Below, one piece after another: positions 8,977 through 17,035 of a stretch of 64,000 nucleotides of DNA (position 1 is the first letter of the stretch; each line of letters opens with the position of its first letter). The stretch covers positions 1-64,000 of the forward strand of contig JAHDND010000004.1 of assembly GCA_018435665.1 (NCBI GenBank), in the 5' to 3' direction. Position numbers and translations under genes: made by a program. The notes below the pieces were generated by a model that did no database searches, had not been told where the DNA came from, and saw only the letters and a list, made by a program, of their open reading frames with translations. The stretch comes from Candidatus Thiosymbion sp. Its GTDB lineage: Bacteria > Pseudomonadota > Gammaproteobacteria > Chromatiales > Chromatiaceae.

Positions 8977-11160
8977 ATGATCCAGGCCCTGTTGTCCCCC
9001 GCGCTCCCCCCGGTCGGCGACCTGGCCCCGGTGGAAAAGCCGCGCTTCCAGGTCGAGGACCTCTGCGTCTATCTCGAATCCTACCTGACCCCGGAACAGA
9101 TTCGCGAGGTCTACCGCGCCTATCAGCTCGGCGCCGAGGCCCATGCGGGCCAGACGCGCAAGAGCGGCGAGCCCTATATCGAGCATCCGGTGGCGGTGGC
9201 CCGCATCCTGGCCGGGATGCGCATGGACTACAAAGGCCTGATGGCGGCCATCCTCCATGATGTCATCGAGGACACGGGTCACTCCCGGGAATCGGTGGCG
9301 GCCCTTTTCGGTGAGGAGATCGCCGAGCTGGTGGACGGGGTCAGCAAACTGACCCGCTTCGACTTCCCCACCAAGGCCGAGAACCAGGCGGCCAATCTGC
9401 AGAAGATGCTGCTGGCGATGACCAAGGACATCCGGGTCATCCTCATCAAGCTCGCCGACCGACTGCACAACATGCGCACCCTGGGCATCATGGCCCCGGA
9501 GAAGCGCCGCCGCATCTCCCGCGAAACCCTGGAGATCTACGCCCCCATCGCCAACCGCCTGGGGATACGTTGGATCGGGGCGGAACTGGAGGAGCTGGCC
9601 TTCGCCCATCGCTGGCCCTGGCGCCGGTTTCTGCTGCAACGGGCGGTGGAACGGGCGCGGGGTTCGCGCAAGGCACTGGTGACGGACGTGGAGACCGCCC
9701 TGCGCGACCGCATGTCTCAGGCCGGCATCCAGGCCGAGGTGGTGGGCCGGCAGAAAAACCTCTTCGGCATCTACTGCAAGATGCGCAACAAACAGCGCGC
9801 CTTCGAGGAGGTGGTGGATGTCTTTGCCTTCCGCATTGTCGTCGATGCGATCGACACCTGTTACCGGGTCCTCGGAGTGGTGCACAACCTCTACAAGCCC
9901 ATCCCCGGTCGCTTCAAGGACTATATCGCCATCCCCAAGAACAATGGCTACCAGTCCCTGCACACCCTGCTCTTCGGCCCCCAGGGCGTTCCCATCGAGA
10001 TCCAGATCCGTACCCTGGAGATGCAGCATGTCGCGGAGAGCGGCATCGCCGCCCACTGGATGTACAAGTCGGGCGCGGAGGGCGTCAGCCCCCAGGCCCT
10101 GGCGGGGGACTGGCTGCGCAGCCTGGTGGAGATGCAACGTGGCTCCGGCAACTCCATGGAATTTCTGGAGCACGTCAAGGTCGACCTCTTCCCCGACGAG
10201 GTTTATGTCTTCACCCCCCGGGGCGATATCCAGGTGCTGCCGGTGGGGGCCACGGTGGTGGATTTCGCCTATGCCATCCACTCCGGCCTGGGCAATCGCT
10301 GCGTGGCGGCGCGCATCGACCGGCGCATGGCCCCTCTGCGCACCCCCCTGCGCAGTGGTCAGACGGTGGAGATCATCACCGCCCCCCGGGCCATGCCCAA
10401 TGCCGGCTGGCTGAACTTCGTGGTGACGGGCAAGGCCCGCGCCAACATCCGCGCCTATCTCAAGAATCTGCAACGCCAGGAGGCGGAGGTCCTGGGACGG
10501 CGCCTGCTCAATGCCGAACTGGCGGGGCAGGGCCTGGACCTGGAGCGCTTGCCGGCGGCCCAGGTGACGGCCTATCTGGAGCGGGCCGAGCTGCCCGACC
10601 TGCCAACCCTGCTGGTGGAGGTGGGGCTGGGCAATCGGCTGCCGGTGCTGGTGGTGCGACGGCTCATGGGCGAGGAGGTCACGGAGACGACGGGGGCGGG
10701 GGAACGGGGCAAGGGGCCTAAGCTGGATATCAAGGGCACCGAGGGCATGGTGGTCAATTATGGCCGTTGTTGCCGGCCCATCCCGGGCGACCCTATTGCC
10801 GGGCTCTTTAGTCCGGGGAAGGGGATCGTCGTCCACCGCCAGGGCTGCCGCAATCTGGGCGATTTCCAGCGCCACAAGGATCAGTGGCTCGACCTGGAAT
10901 GGTCCAGTGAGCCCAGCGGCGACTTCTTCACGGAGATCCGGGTCGATGTCGGTAACCAGCGGGGCGTCCTCGCCAGCCTGGCGGCCGCGATCGCCGAACT
11001 GGGCTCCAATATCGAGAACATCCAGTCCCGGGAGCGGGATGGCCACAACACCAGTCTGGACTTCCTGGTGACGGTCCGCGACCGTCCCCATCTGGCTCGC
11101 CTCATGCGACGGCTGCGGCAAGTCCCGCGGGTGATGCGTATTCAGCGGCTGATGCGCTGA
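8977..11160 (+). CDS. spoT: bifunctional (p)ppGpp synthetase/hydrolase SpoT
   Basis: Controls the stringent response by making and degrading (p)ppGpp. The 727-residue protein has an intact HD hydrolase domain with HDVIED at residues 94-99, so it can hydrolyse ppGpp, unlike the relA product further on. A synthetase domain (FKDYIAIPKNNGYQSLHT), a TGS domain near residue 400 (VYVFTPRGDIQVLPVGAT), a zinc-finger-like CCRPIPGDPI segment and a C-terminal ACT domain follow. The N-terminus is about 20 residues longer than usual. No strong ribosome-binding site precedes the ATG. It follows rpoZ by 129 bases. Confidence 0.95.
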   Translation: MIQALLSPALPPVGDLAPVEKPRFQVEDLCVYLESYLTPEQIREVYRAYQLGAEAHAGQTRKSGEPYIEHPVAVARILAGMRMDYKGLMAAILHDVIEDTGHSRESVAALFGEEIAELVDGVSKLTRFDFPTKAENQAANLQKMLLAMTKDIRVILIKLADRLHNMRTLGIMAPEKRRRISRETLEIYAPIANRLGIRWIGAELEELAFAHRWPWRRFLLQRAVERARGSRKALVTDVETALRDRMSQAGIQAEVVGRQKNLFGIYCKMRNKQRAFEEVVDVFAFRIVVDAIDTCYRVLGVVHNLYKPIPGRFKDYIAIPKNNGYQSLHTLLFGPQGVPIEIQIRTLEMQHVAESGIAAHWMYKSGAEGVSPQALAGDWLRSLVEMQRGSGNSMEFLEHVKVDLFPDEVYVFTPRGDIQVLPVGATVVDFAYAIHSGLGNRCVAARIDRRMAPLRTPLRSGQTVEIITAPRAMPNAGWLNFVVTGKARANIRAYLKNLQRQEAEVLGRRLLNAELAGQGLDLERLPAAQVTAYLERAELPDLPTLLVEVGLGNRLPVLVVRRLMGEEVTETTGAGERGKGPKLDIKGTEGMVVNYGRCCRPIPGDPIAGLFSPGKGIVVHRQGCRNLGDFQRHKDQWLDLEWSSEPSGDFFTEIRVDVGNQRGVLASLAAAIAELGSNIENIQSRERDGHNTSLDFLVTVRDRPHLARLMRRLRQVPRVMRIQRLMR

Positions 11161-11330
11161 GACTCTGGCCCCGGCGGCTGCCGCTCGCGTGGCAGGCGGA
11201 TTAGAGACACCGTAGATCGATCCTAAGACCCACGTCCCGAACCGCCCCGCCTTGAATTACCAGGCTGCGCACTCAACTTTGGCGCATCATCGGCCGGCCC
11301 CCGTCGCCGTTCATCGCTAGGGAAACTCCC

Positions 11331-11768
11331 ATGACCACCGCCCTGACCCCCGTCCTCAACCCTGAAGAGCGCCTGGCGGCCACCCGCCATGTCATGGCCC
11401 TGTGCCATGACTGGGGGCTGGGGGCGAGCGATATCCTCACCCTCCTGGCCCTGCCGGATTCGGTCAAGCCCCGCCACATCCCCCGCTTCGTCGAGCAGGA
11501 GGCCTTTCCGGACGAGGTGGCGGTCAACCGCCGCCTGGGTTATCTCGCCCGCATCGAGCATGCCCTGGGCACCTATTTCCCCCGTAATCCCGAGATGCGT
11601 GCCCTCTGGGTCAAGCGCGGCAATCGCAAATTTGGGCGGCGCCCGCCCATCACCGTGATGATCGAGGACGGTGAGACGGGCCTGGCGGCGGTGCTGGCCC
11701 ATCTGGACTGTACCTTTGCCTGGGATCAGACCGGCTCCCGGACCGAGTACGACGAGCGCAAGGGCTGA
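11331..11768 (+). CDS. MbcA/ParS/Xre-type antitoxin-like protein (DUF2384), orphan
   Basis: A 145-residue protein with an Xre-like helix-turn-helix region (DILTLLALPDSVKPRHIPRF) followed by the toxin-binding helical domain (about residues 65-130), with the GNRKFGRRPPITVMIEDG segment. In this family a RES-domain toxin normally sits immediately downstream. Here the next gene is a DUF2782 protein, so no cognate toxin is visible. It may be a stand-alone regulator or act on a distant partner. AGGGA precedes the ATG. Confidence 0.7.
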   Translation: MTTALTPVLNPEERLAATRHVMALCHDWGLGASDILTLLALPDSVKPRHIPRFVEQEAFPDEVAVNRRLGYLARIEHALGTYFPRNPEMRALWVKRGNRKFGRRPPITVMIEDGETGLAAVLAHLDCTFAWDQTGSRTEYDERKG

Positions 11769-11867
11769 CGTACGAGGCGGCCGAACCCGGCGCGGGTGAT
11801 CCCGGCGCAAGTCAGCGACCTTCCTGCTACCATAGGCGCGCTTTTCCCACCCAGGGCCGCGCCAATC

Positions 11868-12191
11868 ATGCACCCCTTATCCTCCCCATCCCCGCTGCCG
11901 CTAGCCGCCACGCTTGCGTTGCCACTGGTGGTTCTAGCCAGTGAGGTCGCCGGCCTGGATCTGAGCGTCCATGAGTCCGATCTGGCGCCGGATGTCACCC
12001 TTCAGGAGCACGAGAATCGCACCGTCCAGGAGTACCGGATCAATGGCCGCCTCTATAAGGTCAGGATTACCCCAAGCGTCGGCGCGCCCTACTATTTGGT
12101 CGATCAGGACGGCTCCGGCGACCTGTCCTGGAACAGCGGAACCGGCCCCGCGGCCACCCGGGTACCCCAGTGGGTGCTGATGCGCTGGTAG
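11868..12191 (+). CDS. DUF2782 family periplasmic protein
   Basis: A 107-residue protein with a hydrophobic, signal-like N-terminus (LPLAATLALPLVVLASEVAG) followed by the DUF2782 core: VQEYRINGRLYKVRITP, PYYLVDQDGSGD and the near-terminal RVPQWVLMRW. Function is unknown; in related bacteria it usually neighbours polA or thrB, which are not here. The ATG at 11868 gives a normal signal peptide; an earlier in-frame ATG adds sequence with no family resemblance. Confidence 0.8.
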   Translation: MHPLSSPSPLPLAATLALPLVVLASEVAGLDLSVHESDLAPDVTLQEHENRTVQEYRINGRLYKVRITPSVGAPYYLVDQDGSGDLSWNSGTGPAATRVPQWVLMRW

Positions 12192-12256
12192 TCCCGGACG
12201 AGCACCCGGGTACCTCGTACCGCGGGCATCGCCCCCTTTGGTTCAGGAGCATCTTC

Positions 12257-13276
12257 ATGAGACATGTCGTCAAGTCGTTGTCTATCCTCGCGCTGACCCT
12301 GGCCCTCAGCCAGTCGCTGCTGGCGGGGACCCTGGAGAGCGTCAAGGCCCGGGGCACGGTCAAGTGTGGCGTCAACGGCGAGGCGCCGGGGCTCTCCTTC
12401 AAGGACGCCGCCGGCCACTGGCAGGGCATGGACGTCGACTTCTGCCGGGCCATCGCCGCCGCCACCCTCGGATCGCGGGACAAGGTGGAGTTCGTCCCCT
12501 TGACCCTGACCGCGGCACCGGTGGCCCTGGCCAAGGGGGAAGTGGATGTGCTGGCGCGCAACTTCAGTTGGAATCTGGAGCGGGACGTCAGCGCGGGGAT
12601 AAGCTTCGTCGGCATTCTGCTCTTCGATGGCCAGGGCTTCATGGTTCGGCGCGATACTGGCATCCTCAGCGCGCTGGAACTAGACGGCAAGGGGGTGTGC
12701 GCCCTGGAGGGGTCCACCAGCGCCGCCCATGTCCAGCGCTACTTCGACCGTCACCGCATGCGCCTCGACCTGCGGCTCTTCCCCGACCTGAGCGCCGCCT
12801 CCAAGGCCTACCTGGCTGGTGAGTGTCAGGTCCTGACCAGCGATCACCTCCAGTTGCACGGTCTGCGGGCAACGCTGGCGGACGGGCAGGATCACCGGGT
12901 CTTGGCCGAGATCATCTCCAAGGAGCCCCTGAGTCCCGCGGTGCGCGAGGGCGATGGCCGATGGTTCGACCTGGTGCGCTGGACCCTGTTCATCTTGATC
13001 GACGCCGAGGAGTTGGGTATCGACTCCCATAACGTCCACCGCGCCATGAGCGATGCCCAGGCCAGCGACACCCGTTTGCTGCTCGATGTCGAGGGCCAGG
13101 TCGCCAAGTCCCTGGGGCTCGATCGGGAATGGGTGGTACGAGTCATCGGTCAGGTCGGCAATTACGGCGAGATCTACGCGCGCAACCTGGGCGACCAGTC
13201 GCCGCTCAAGGTCCAGCGCGGCTTCAACGCCCTCTGGAATGACGGCGGCCTGCTCTACGCCCCGCCGCCGCGCTAG
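12257..13276 (+). CDS. amino-acid ABC transporter substrate-binding protein (AapJ-type), orphan
   Basis: A 339-residue periplasmic binding protein of the general L-amino-acid (AapJ/BztA) group. It has a signal peptide (residues 1-22), then VKARGTVKCGVNGEAPGLSF, the DVDFCRAIAAATLG block and the WFDLVRWTLFILIDAEELGI segment diagnostic of AapJ. It would capture amino acids for an AapQMP permease, but no permease or ATPase gene is adjacent. AGGAG lies nine bases upstream of the ATG, which supports this start over the longer open frame that overlaps the DUF2782 gene. Confidence 0.85.
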   Translation: MRHVVKSLSILALTLALSQSLLAGTLESVKARGTVKCGVNGEAPGLSFKDAAGHWQGMDVDFCRAIAAATLGSRDKVEFVPLTLTAAPVALAKGEVDVLARNFSWNLERDVSAGISFVGILLFDGQGFMVRRDTGILSALELDGKGVCALEGSTSAAHVQRYFDRHRMRLDLRLFPDLSAASKAYLAGECQVLTSDHLQLHGLRATLADGQDHRVLAEIISKEPLSPAVREGDGRWFDLVRWTLFILIDAEELGIDSHNVHRAMSDAQASDTRLLLDVEGQVAKSLGLDREWVVRVIGQVGNYGEIYARNLGDQSPLKVQRGFNALWNDGGLLYAPPPR

Positions 13277-13288
13277 CGCGAAAGTCAC

Positions 13289-13330
13289 GGAACCCTCTCC
13301 CATGAGGGTAGAGGGGCTGGTTCCTTTCTC
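13289..13330 (+). terminator. possible terminator after the AapJ-type gene
   Basis: An outer 6-bp stem (GGAACC / GGTTCC) encloses a CCCTCT / AGAGGG stem and is followed by TTTCTC. It begins 12 bases after the stop codon. The T tract is interrupted, so efficiency is uncertain. Confidence 0.5.
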
Positions 13331-13359
13331 ATCCTCATACCCCACGGAATCTCTTGCTC

Positions 13360-14601
13360 ATGCCCCTGATCAAGCCCTTCGCCGGCCTGCGTCCGGCCCC
13401 CGGCCGCGCGGCGGACGTGGCCGCGCCTCCCTATGACGTGATGAGCACCGCGGAGGCCCGCGCCATGGTGGCGGGCCGGCCCTGGAGCTTCCTGCACATC
13501 TCCCGCCCCGAGGTCGATCTGCCGGAGGACACGGACCCCTATGCCCCGGTGGTCTACGCCAAGGCCCGGGAGAACCTGGAGGCCATGCGGTTGGCGGTCG
13601 TGCTGGAGCGGGACCCGACCCCCTGCTACTACGTCTACCGCCTGACCATGGGCGAGCATGTCCAGACCGGCCTGGTGGCCGCCGCCTCGGTGGCGGCCTA
13701 TGACCAGGAGCGCATCAAGAAGCACGAATTCACCCGCCCGGTGAAGGAGGACGACCGGGTGCGTCAGATCGACGCCCTGGACGCCCAGACCGGTCCGGTC
13801 TTCCTGGTCTATTCGGCCACGCCCCGCATCGACGCGGTCCTGGCCGCCGTGAGCCAGGGCGAACCCGCGGTGGATATCCGCGCCACCGGCGAGGTCCGCC
13901 ACCAGATCTGGGTGGTTCGGGATGCCGACCTCATCCGCTTGCTGTCCACGGCCTTCGAGGCCCTGCCGGCCCTCTACGTGGCCGATGGCCACCACCGTTC
14001 CGCCGCCGCCTCCCGCGTCGCCGCGGCGCGCCAGGCCGCCAACCCGGCCCCTACCGGGGAGGAGGCCTACAACTATTTCCTGGCCGTCATCTTCCCCCAT
14101 GACCAGATGCAGATCCTGGACTACAACCGCCTGGTGACGGACCTGCACGGCCTGGACCGGGACGAGTTCCTGCGCCGGGTGGCGGTGCCCTTCCGCGTCG
14201 AGCCCAGCCCCGTCCCCGTCAAGCCGGCCAAGGCCGCCGAGTTCGGCATGTACCTGGATGGTGCCTGGTATCGCCTGATCCTGGACGAGCGGCGCATCCC
14301 CTGGGATGACCCCGTGGCCCGCCTCGACGTCAGCCTGCTCCAGGACAACCTGATCGAGCCCATCCTCGGCATCGTCGACCCCCGCCGGGATGACCGCATC
14401 AACTTTGTCGGCGGCATTCGCGGCCTGGAAGGCCTGGCCCGGCCGGTGGACGAGGGGCGCTACCGCGTCGCCTTTTCCCTCTTCCCCACCCGCATGACCG
14501 ACCTCATGGCCGTCGCCGACGCCGGCGAGGTCATGCCACCCAAGTCCACCTGGTTCGAACCCAAGCTGGCTGATGGCTTGGTAAGTCATGTCCTGGATTG
14601 A
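13360..14601 (+). CDS. DUF1015 family protein
   Basis: A 413-residue cytoplasmic protein matching DUF1015 across its length: KPFAGLRPAPGRAADVAAPPYDVMS at the start (quoted in part), the YYVYRL segment, the KKHEFTRP block and the ALYVADGHHRSAAA motif near residue 205. DUF1015 proteins have been linked to serine/phosphoserine metabolism in some clades (SerC/SerK-like ADP-dependent kinases), but that is not demonstrated for this one. The ATG at 13360 is preferred over a TTG two codons earlier. It lies between the AapJ-type gene and relA. Confidence 0.85.
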   Translation: MPLIKPFAGLRPAPGRAADVAAPPYDVMSTAEARAMVAGRPWSFLHISRPEVDLPEDTDPYAPVVYAKARENLEAMRLAVVLERDPTPCYYVYRLTMGEHVQTGLVAAASVAAYDQERIKKHEFTRPVKEDDRVRQIDALDAQTGPVFLVYSATPRIDAVLAAVSQGEPAVDIRATGEVRHQIWVVRDADLIRLLSTAFEALPALYVADGHHRSAAASRVAAARQAANPAPTGEEAYNYFLAVIFPHDQMQILDYNRLVTDLHGLDRDEFLRRVAVPFRVEPSPVPVKPAKAAEFGMYLDGAWYRLILDERRIPWDDPVARLDVSLLQDNLIEPILGIVDPRRDDRINFVGGIRGLEGLARPVDEGRYRVAFSLFPTRMTDLMAVADAGEVMPPKSTWFEPKLADGLVSHVLD

Positions 14602-14722
14602 GGCCGGTGCCGCGGCTGGAGATTGAGATCTTTGCCCCTCCTTGGGTTCAGGTTCGTGACGTGGGTTGGGATTGAGGGTGGTCACGGAATAACCGAGCTC
14701 TCGCGCTGTTGACTGTCAGATC

Positions 14723-17020
14723 ATGGTGACCTCGGTCTACAACCTCCCCGACGATCCGGCGGACGATGCCTCCGTGGTCGAACACTGGCTGGCGGCCCTG
14801 GCAGGCAAATACCCCACGGCTGACCTGGCCCGGTTGCGGGAGGCCTGCACGCTGCTGCTGGGCTGTCGGGGGCGCCAGACCCTGGAGACGGGGGAGACCC
14901 AGGTCCGCTATCGCCTGGCCAGCGCCGACCTCCTGGCGGGGATGCACCTGGACGCGGACACCCTAATCGCCGCCCTCCTCAATGGCTGCCTGGAGCGGGG
15001 CGAGATGAGCCCCGAGGACCTGGCCAAACGCTTCGGCCCCGGCATCGCCCGCATGGTCGGCGACCTGCGGCAGATCGGCCAGCTCGCCAACGTCGAGGCG
15101 GTCATCGCCGGCAAGGCCCAGGAGCGCCACGAGGAGAACCTGCGCCGCCTCCTGCTCGGCATCGCCGAGGACGTGCGCGTGGTGCTGGTGGTCCTGGCGG
15201 AGCGCCTGCACCTCATGCGTTGCATGAAGGGCCTGGACGAGGCCCGGCAGCGCAAGCTGGCCAGCGATACCCGCCGCCTCCACGCCCCCCTGGCCAATCG
15301 CCTGGGCGTCTGGCAGATCAAGTGGGAGCTGGAAGACCTGGCCCTGCGCTGCCTGGAGCCGGAGGCCTACCGGCGCATCGCCCAACTCCTGGGCGACAAG
15401 CGCGCCGAGCGCGAGGCCTATATCGCCAACGTCATTGCCTTGCTCAAGGCCAAGTTCGCCGAGGCTGGCGTCAAGGCCGAGATCACCGGCCGCCCGAAGC
15501 ACATCCACAGCATCTGGCGCAAGATGCAGCGCAAGGGCGTGGACATCGAACAGATCTTCGACCTGCGCGCCGTGCGCATCCTGGTCGATACGGTGGCCGA
15601 TTGCTATGCCGCCCTGGGCCTGGTCCATGGCCTGTGGCGCCATATCCCCAAGGAGTTCGACGACTACATCGCCACCCCCAAGGGCAATATGTACCAGTCC
15701 CTGCACACCGCCGTGGTGGGACCCGAGGACAAGCCCCTGGAGGTGCAGATCCGGACTTGGGACATGCACCGCCACGCCGAGCTAGGCGTCGCCGCCCACT
15801 GGGCCTACAAGGAGAGCAAGGGCTCGGACGACGCCTTCCAGCGCCGGCTGGTGTGGATGCGCCAATGGATGGAACTGCTCAACGAGGGCGAGGATGACAC
15901 CGACTTCCTCGATCGTTTCAAGACCGAGTTCGAGCCGGCCCACATCTATGTCCTGACCCCCCAGGCCAAGGTCATCGACCTGCCGCGCGGCTCCACGCCC
16001 CTGGACTTCGCCTACGCCATCCACTCCGAGATCGGCCACCGCTGCCGGGGGGCCAAGGTCGACGGCCGCATCGTCCCTCTCAACCAGACCCTGCGCAGCG
16101 GCCAGACCGTCGAGATCATCACCCAGAAGAACGCCACCCCCAGCCGCGACTGGCTGAGCGTCCATCAGGGCTACCTGATGACCGCCAAGGCGCGCAACCG
16201 GGTGCGCCAGTGGTTCAAGCAGCAGGACTTTGACCGCTATCTCGCGGAGGGGCGCGCCCTGCTGGATAAGGAGCTGACGCGCCTGGGCATCGAGATCCGC
16301 CTCCAGCCCCTCGAACCCATCGCCCAGCGCTACAACTTTCTCAAGGGTGAGGACCTGCTGGCCGCCATCGGCCGCGGCGACGTGGCGGTGGGCCAGGTCG
16401 CCCGCCAGATCGGCGAACTCACCGCCCCGGCGGAGAAGGAGCGGGAGGAACTGGTCCCGGAGGACCTCGTCAGCCGCAAGCGGGAGCGCCGCCGCCGCGC
16501 CCCGCCCGCGGGTCGGGGGCACCCGGAGGTGGTGGTGGAGGGCATCCCCGACCTCATGAGCCACTTCGGTCACTGCTGCAAACCGGTGCCGGGGGACCCC
16601 ATCCGCGGCTACATCACCCGTGGCCGCGGCCTCACCATCCATCGCCGCGACTGCGAAAACCTGCGTCAACTGGTCGCGGCGGAGCCCGCCCGGCTGATGG
16701 AGGTGTCCTGGGCGCGGGACCTGAGCCCGGCGGGGTCCCAGACGGGAACACAGGCCGGGGCCCCAACCGGGAACCGGACCGCCTATCCCGTCGATATCCT
16801 CCTCGTCGCCGCCGACCGCAAGGGCCTGCTACGAGACATCTCCGCCGTCTTCTCCGATGCCGACATCACCCTCCTCGGCGTCAACACCAGCACCGACCGC
16901 ACCACCGACCGCGCCACCATGCGCTTCACCGCCGAGGTCCATGACATGGACCAGCTCGAACATCTCCTCAACCGGCTGCGCATGATCCCGGATGTCATGG
17001 CCGTCCGCCGGCCGCGTTGA
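14723..17020 (+). CDS. relA: GTP pyrophosphokinase RelA
   Basis: The ribosome-associated (p)ppGpp synthetase that senses uncharged tRNA. The 765-residue protein has the RelA/SpoT layout, but its hydrolase domain is degenerate: where SpoT has HDxxED this protein reads LLNGCLERG, so it is synthetase-only. The synthetase domain carries FDDYIATPKGNMYQSLHT (quoted in part). TGS (HIYVLTPQAKVIDLPRGSTP), zinc-finger (CCKPVPGDPI) and ACT domains follow. Its stop is only 15 bases from the stop of the convergent Lon-like gene. Both ppGpp genes lie within 8.1 kb. Confidence 0.95.
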   Translation: MVTSVYNLPDDPADDASVVEHWLAALAGKYPTADLARLREACTLLLGCRGRQTLETGETQVRYRLASADLLAGMHLDADTLIAALLNGCLERGEMSPEDLAKRFGPGIARMVGDLRQIGQLANVEAVIAGKAQERHEENLRRLLLGIAEDVRVVLVVLAERLHLMRCMKGLDEARQRKLASDTRRLHAPLANRLGVWQIKWELEDLALRCLEPEAYRRIAQLLGDKRAEREAYIANVIALLKAKFAEAGVKAEITGRPKHIHSIWRKMQRKGVDIEQIFDLRAVRILVDTVADCYAALGLVHGLWRHIPKEFDDYIATPKGNMYQSLHTAVVGPEDKPLEVQIRTWDMHRHAELGVAAHWAYKESKGSDDAFQRRLVWMRQWMELLNEGEDDTDFLDRFKTEFEPAHIYVLTPQAKVIDLPRGSTPLDFAYAIHSEIGHRCRGAKVDGRIVPLNQTLRSGQTVEIITQKNATPSRDWLSVHQGYLMTAKARNRVRQWFKQQDFDRYLAEGRALLDKELTRLGIEIRLQPLEPIAQRYNFLKGEDLLAAIGRGDVAVGQVARQIGELTAPAEKEREELVPEDLVSRKRERRRRAPPAGRGHPEVVVEGIPDLMSHFGHCCKPVPGDPIRGYITRGRGLTIHRRDCENLRQLVAAEPARLMEVSWARDLSPAGSQTGTQAGAPTGNRTAYPVDILLVAADRKGLLRDISAVFSDADITLLGVNTSTDRTTDRATMRFTAEVHDMDQLEHLLNRLRMIPDVMAVRRPR

Positions 17021-17035
17021 GGGTCTGGGGCTTCC

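Noticed and set aside
8554-11121. An 855-codon open frame antisense to spoT
   Set aside because: The frame is open because of high GC and third-position bias; its translation is His/Gln/Leu-rich without domains, while the plus strand encodes a complete SpoT.
13285-14685. A 466-codon open frame antisense to the DUF1015 gene
   Set aside because: It mirrors a well-matched conserved gene and has the composition of antisense GC-rich sequence.
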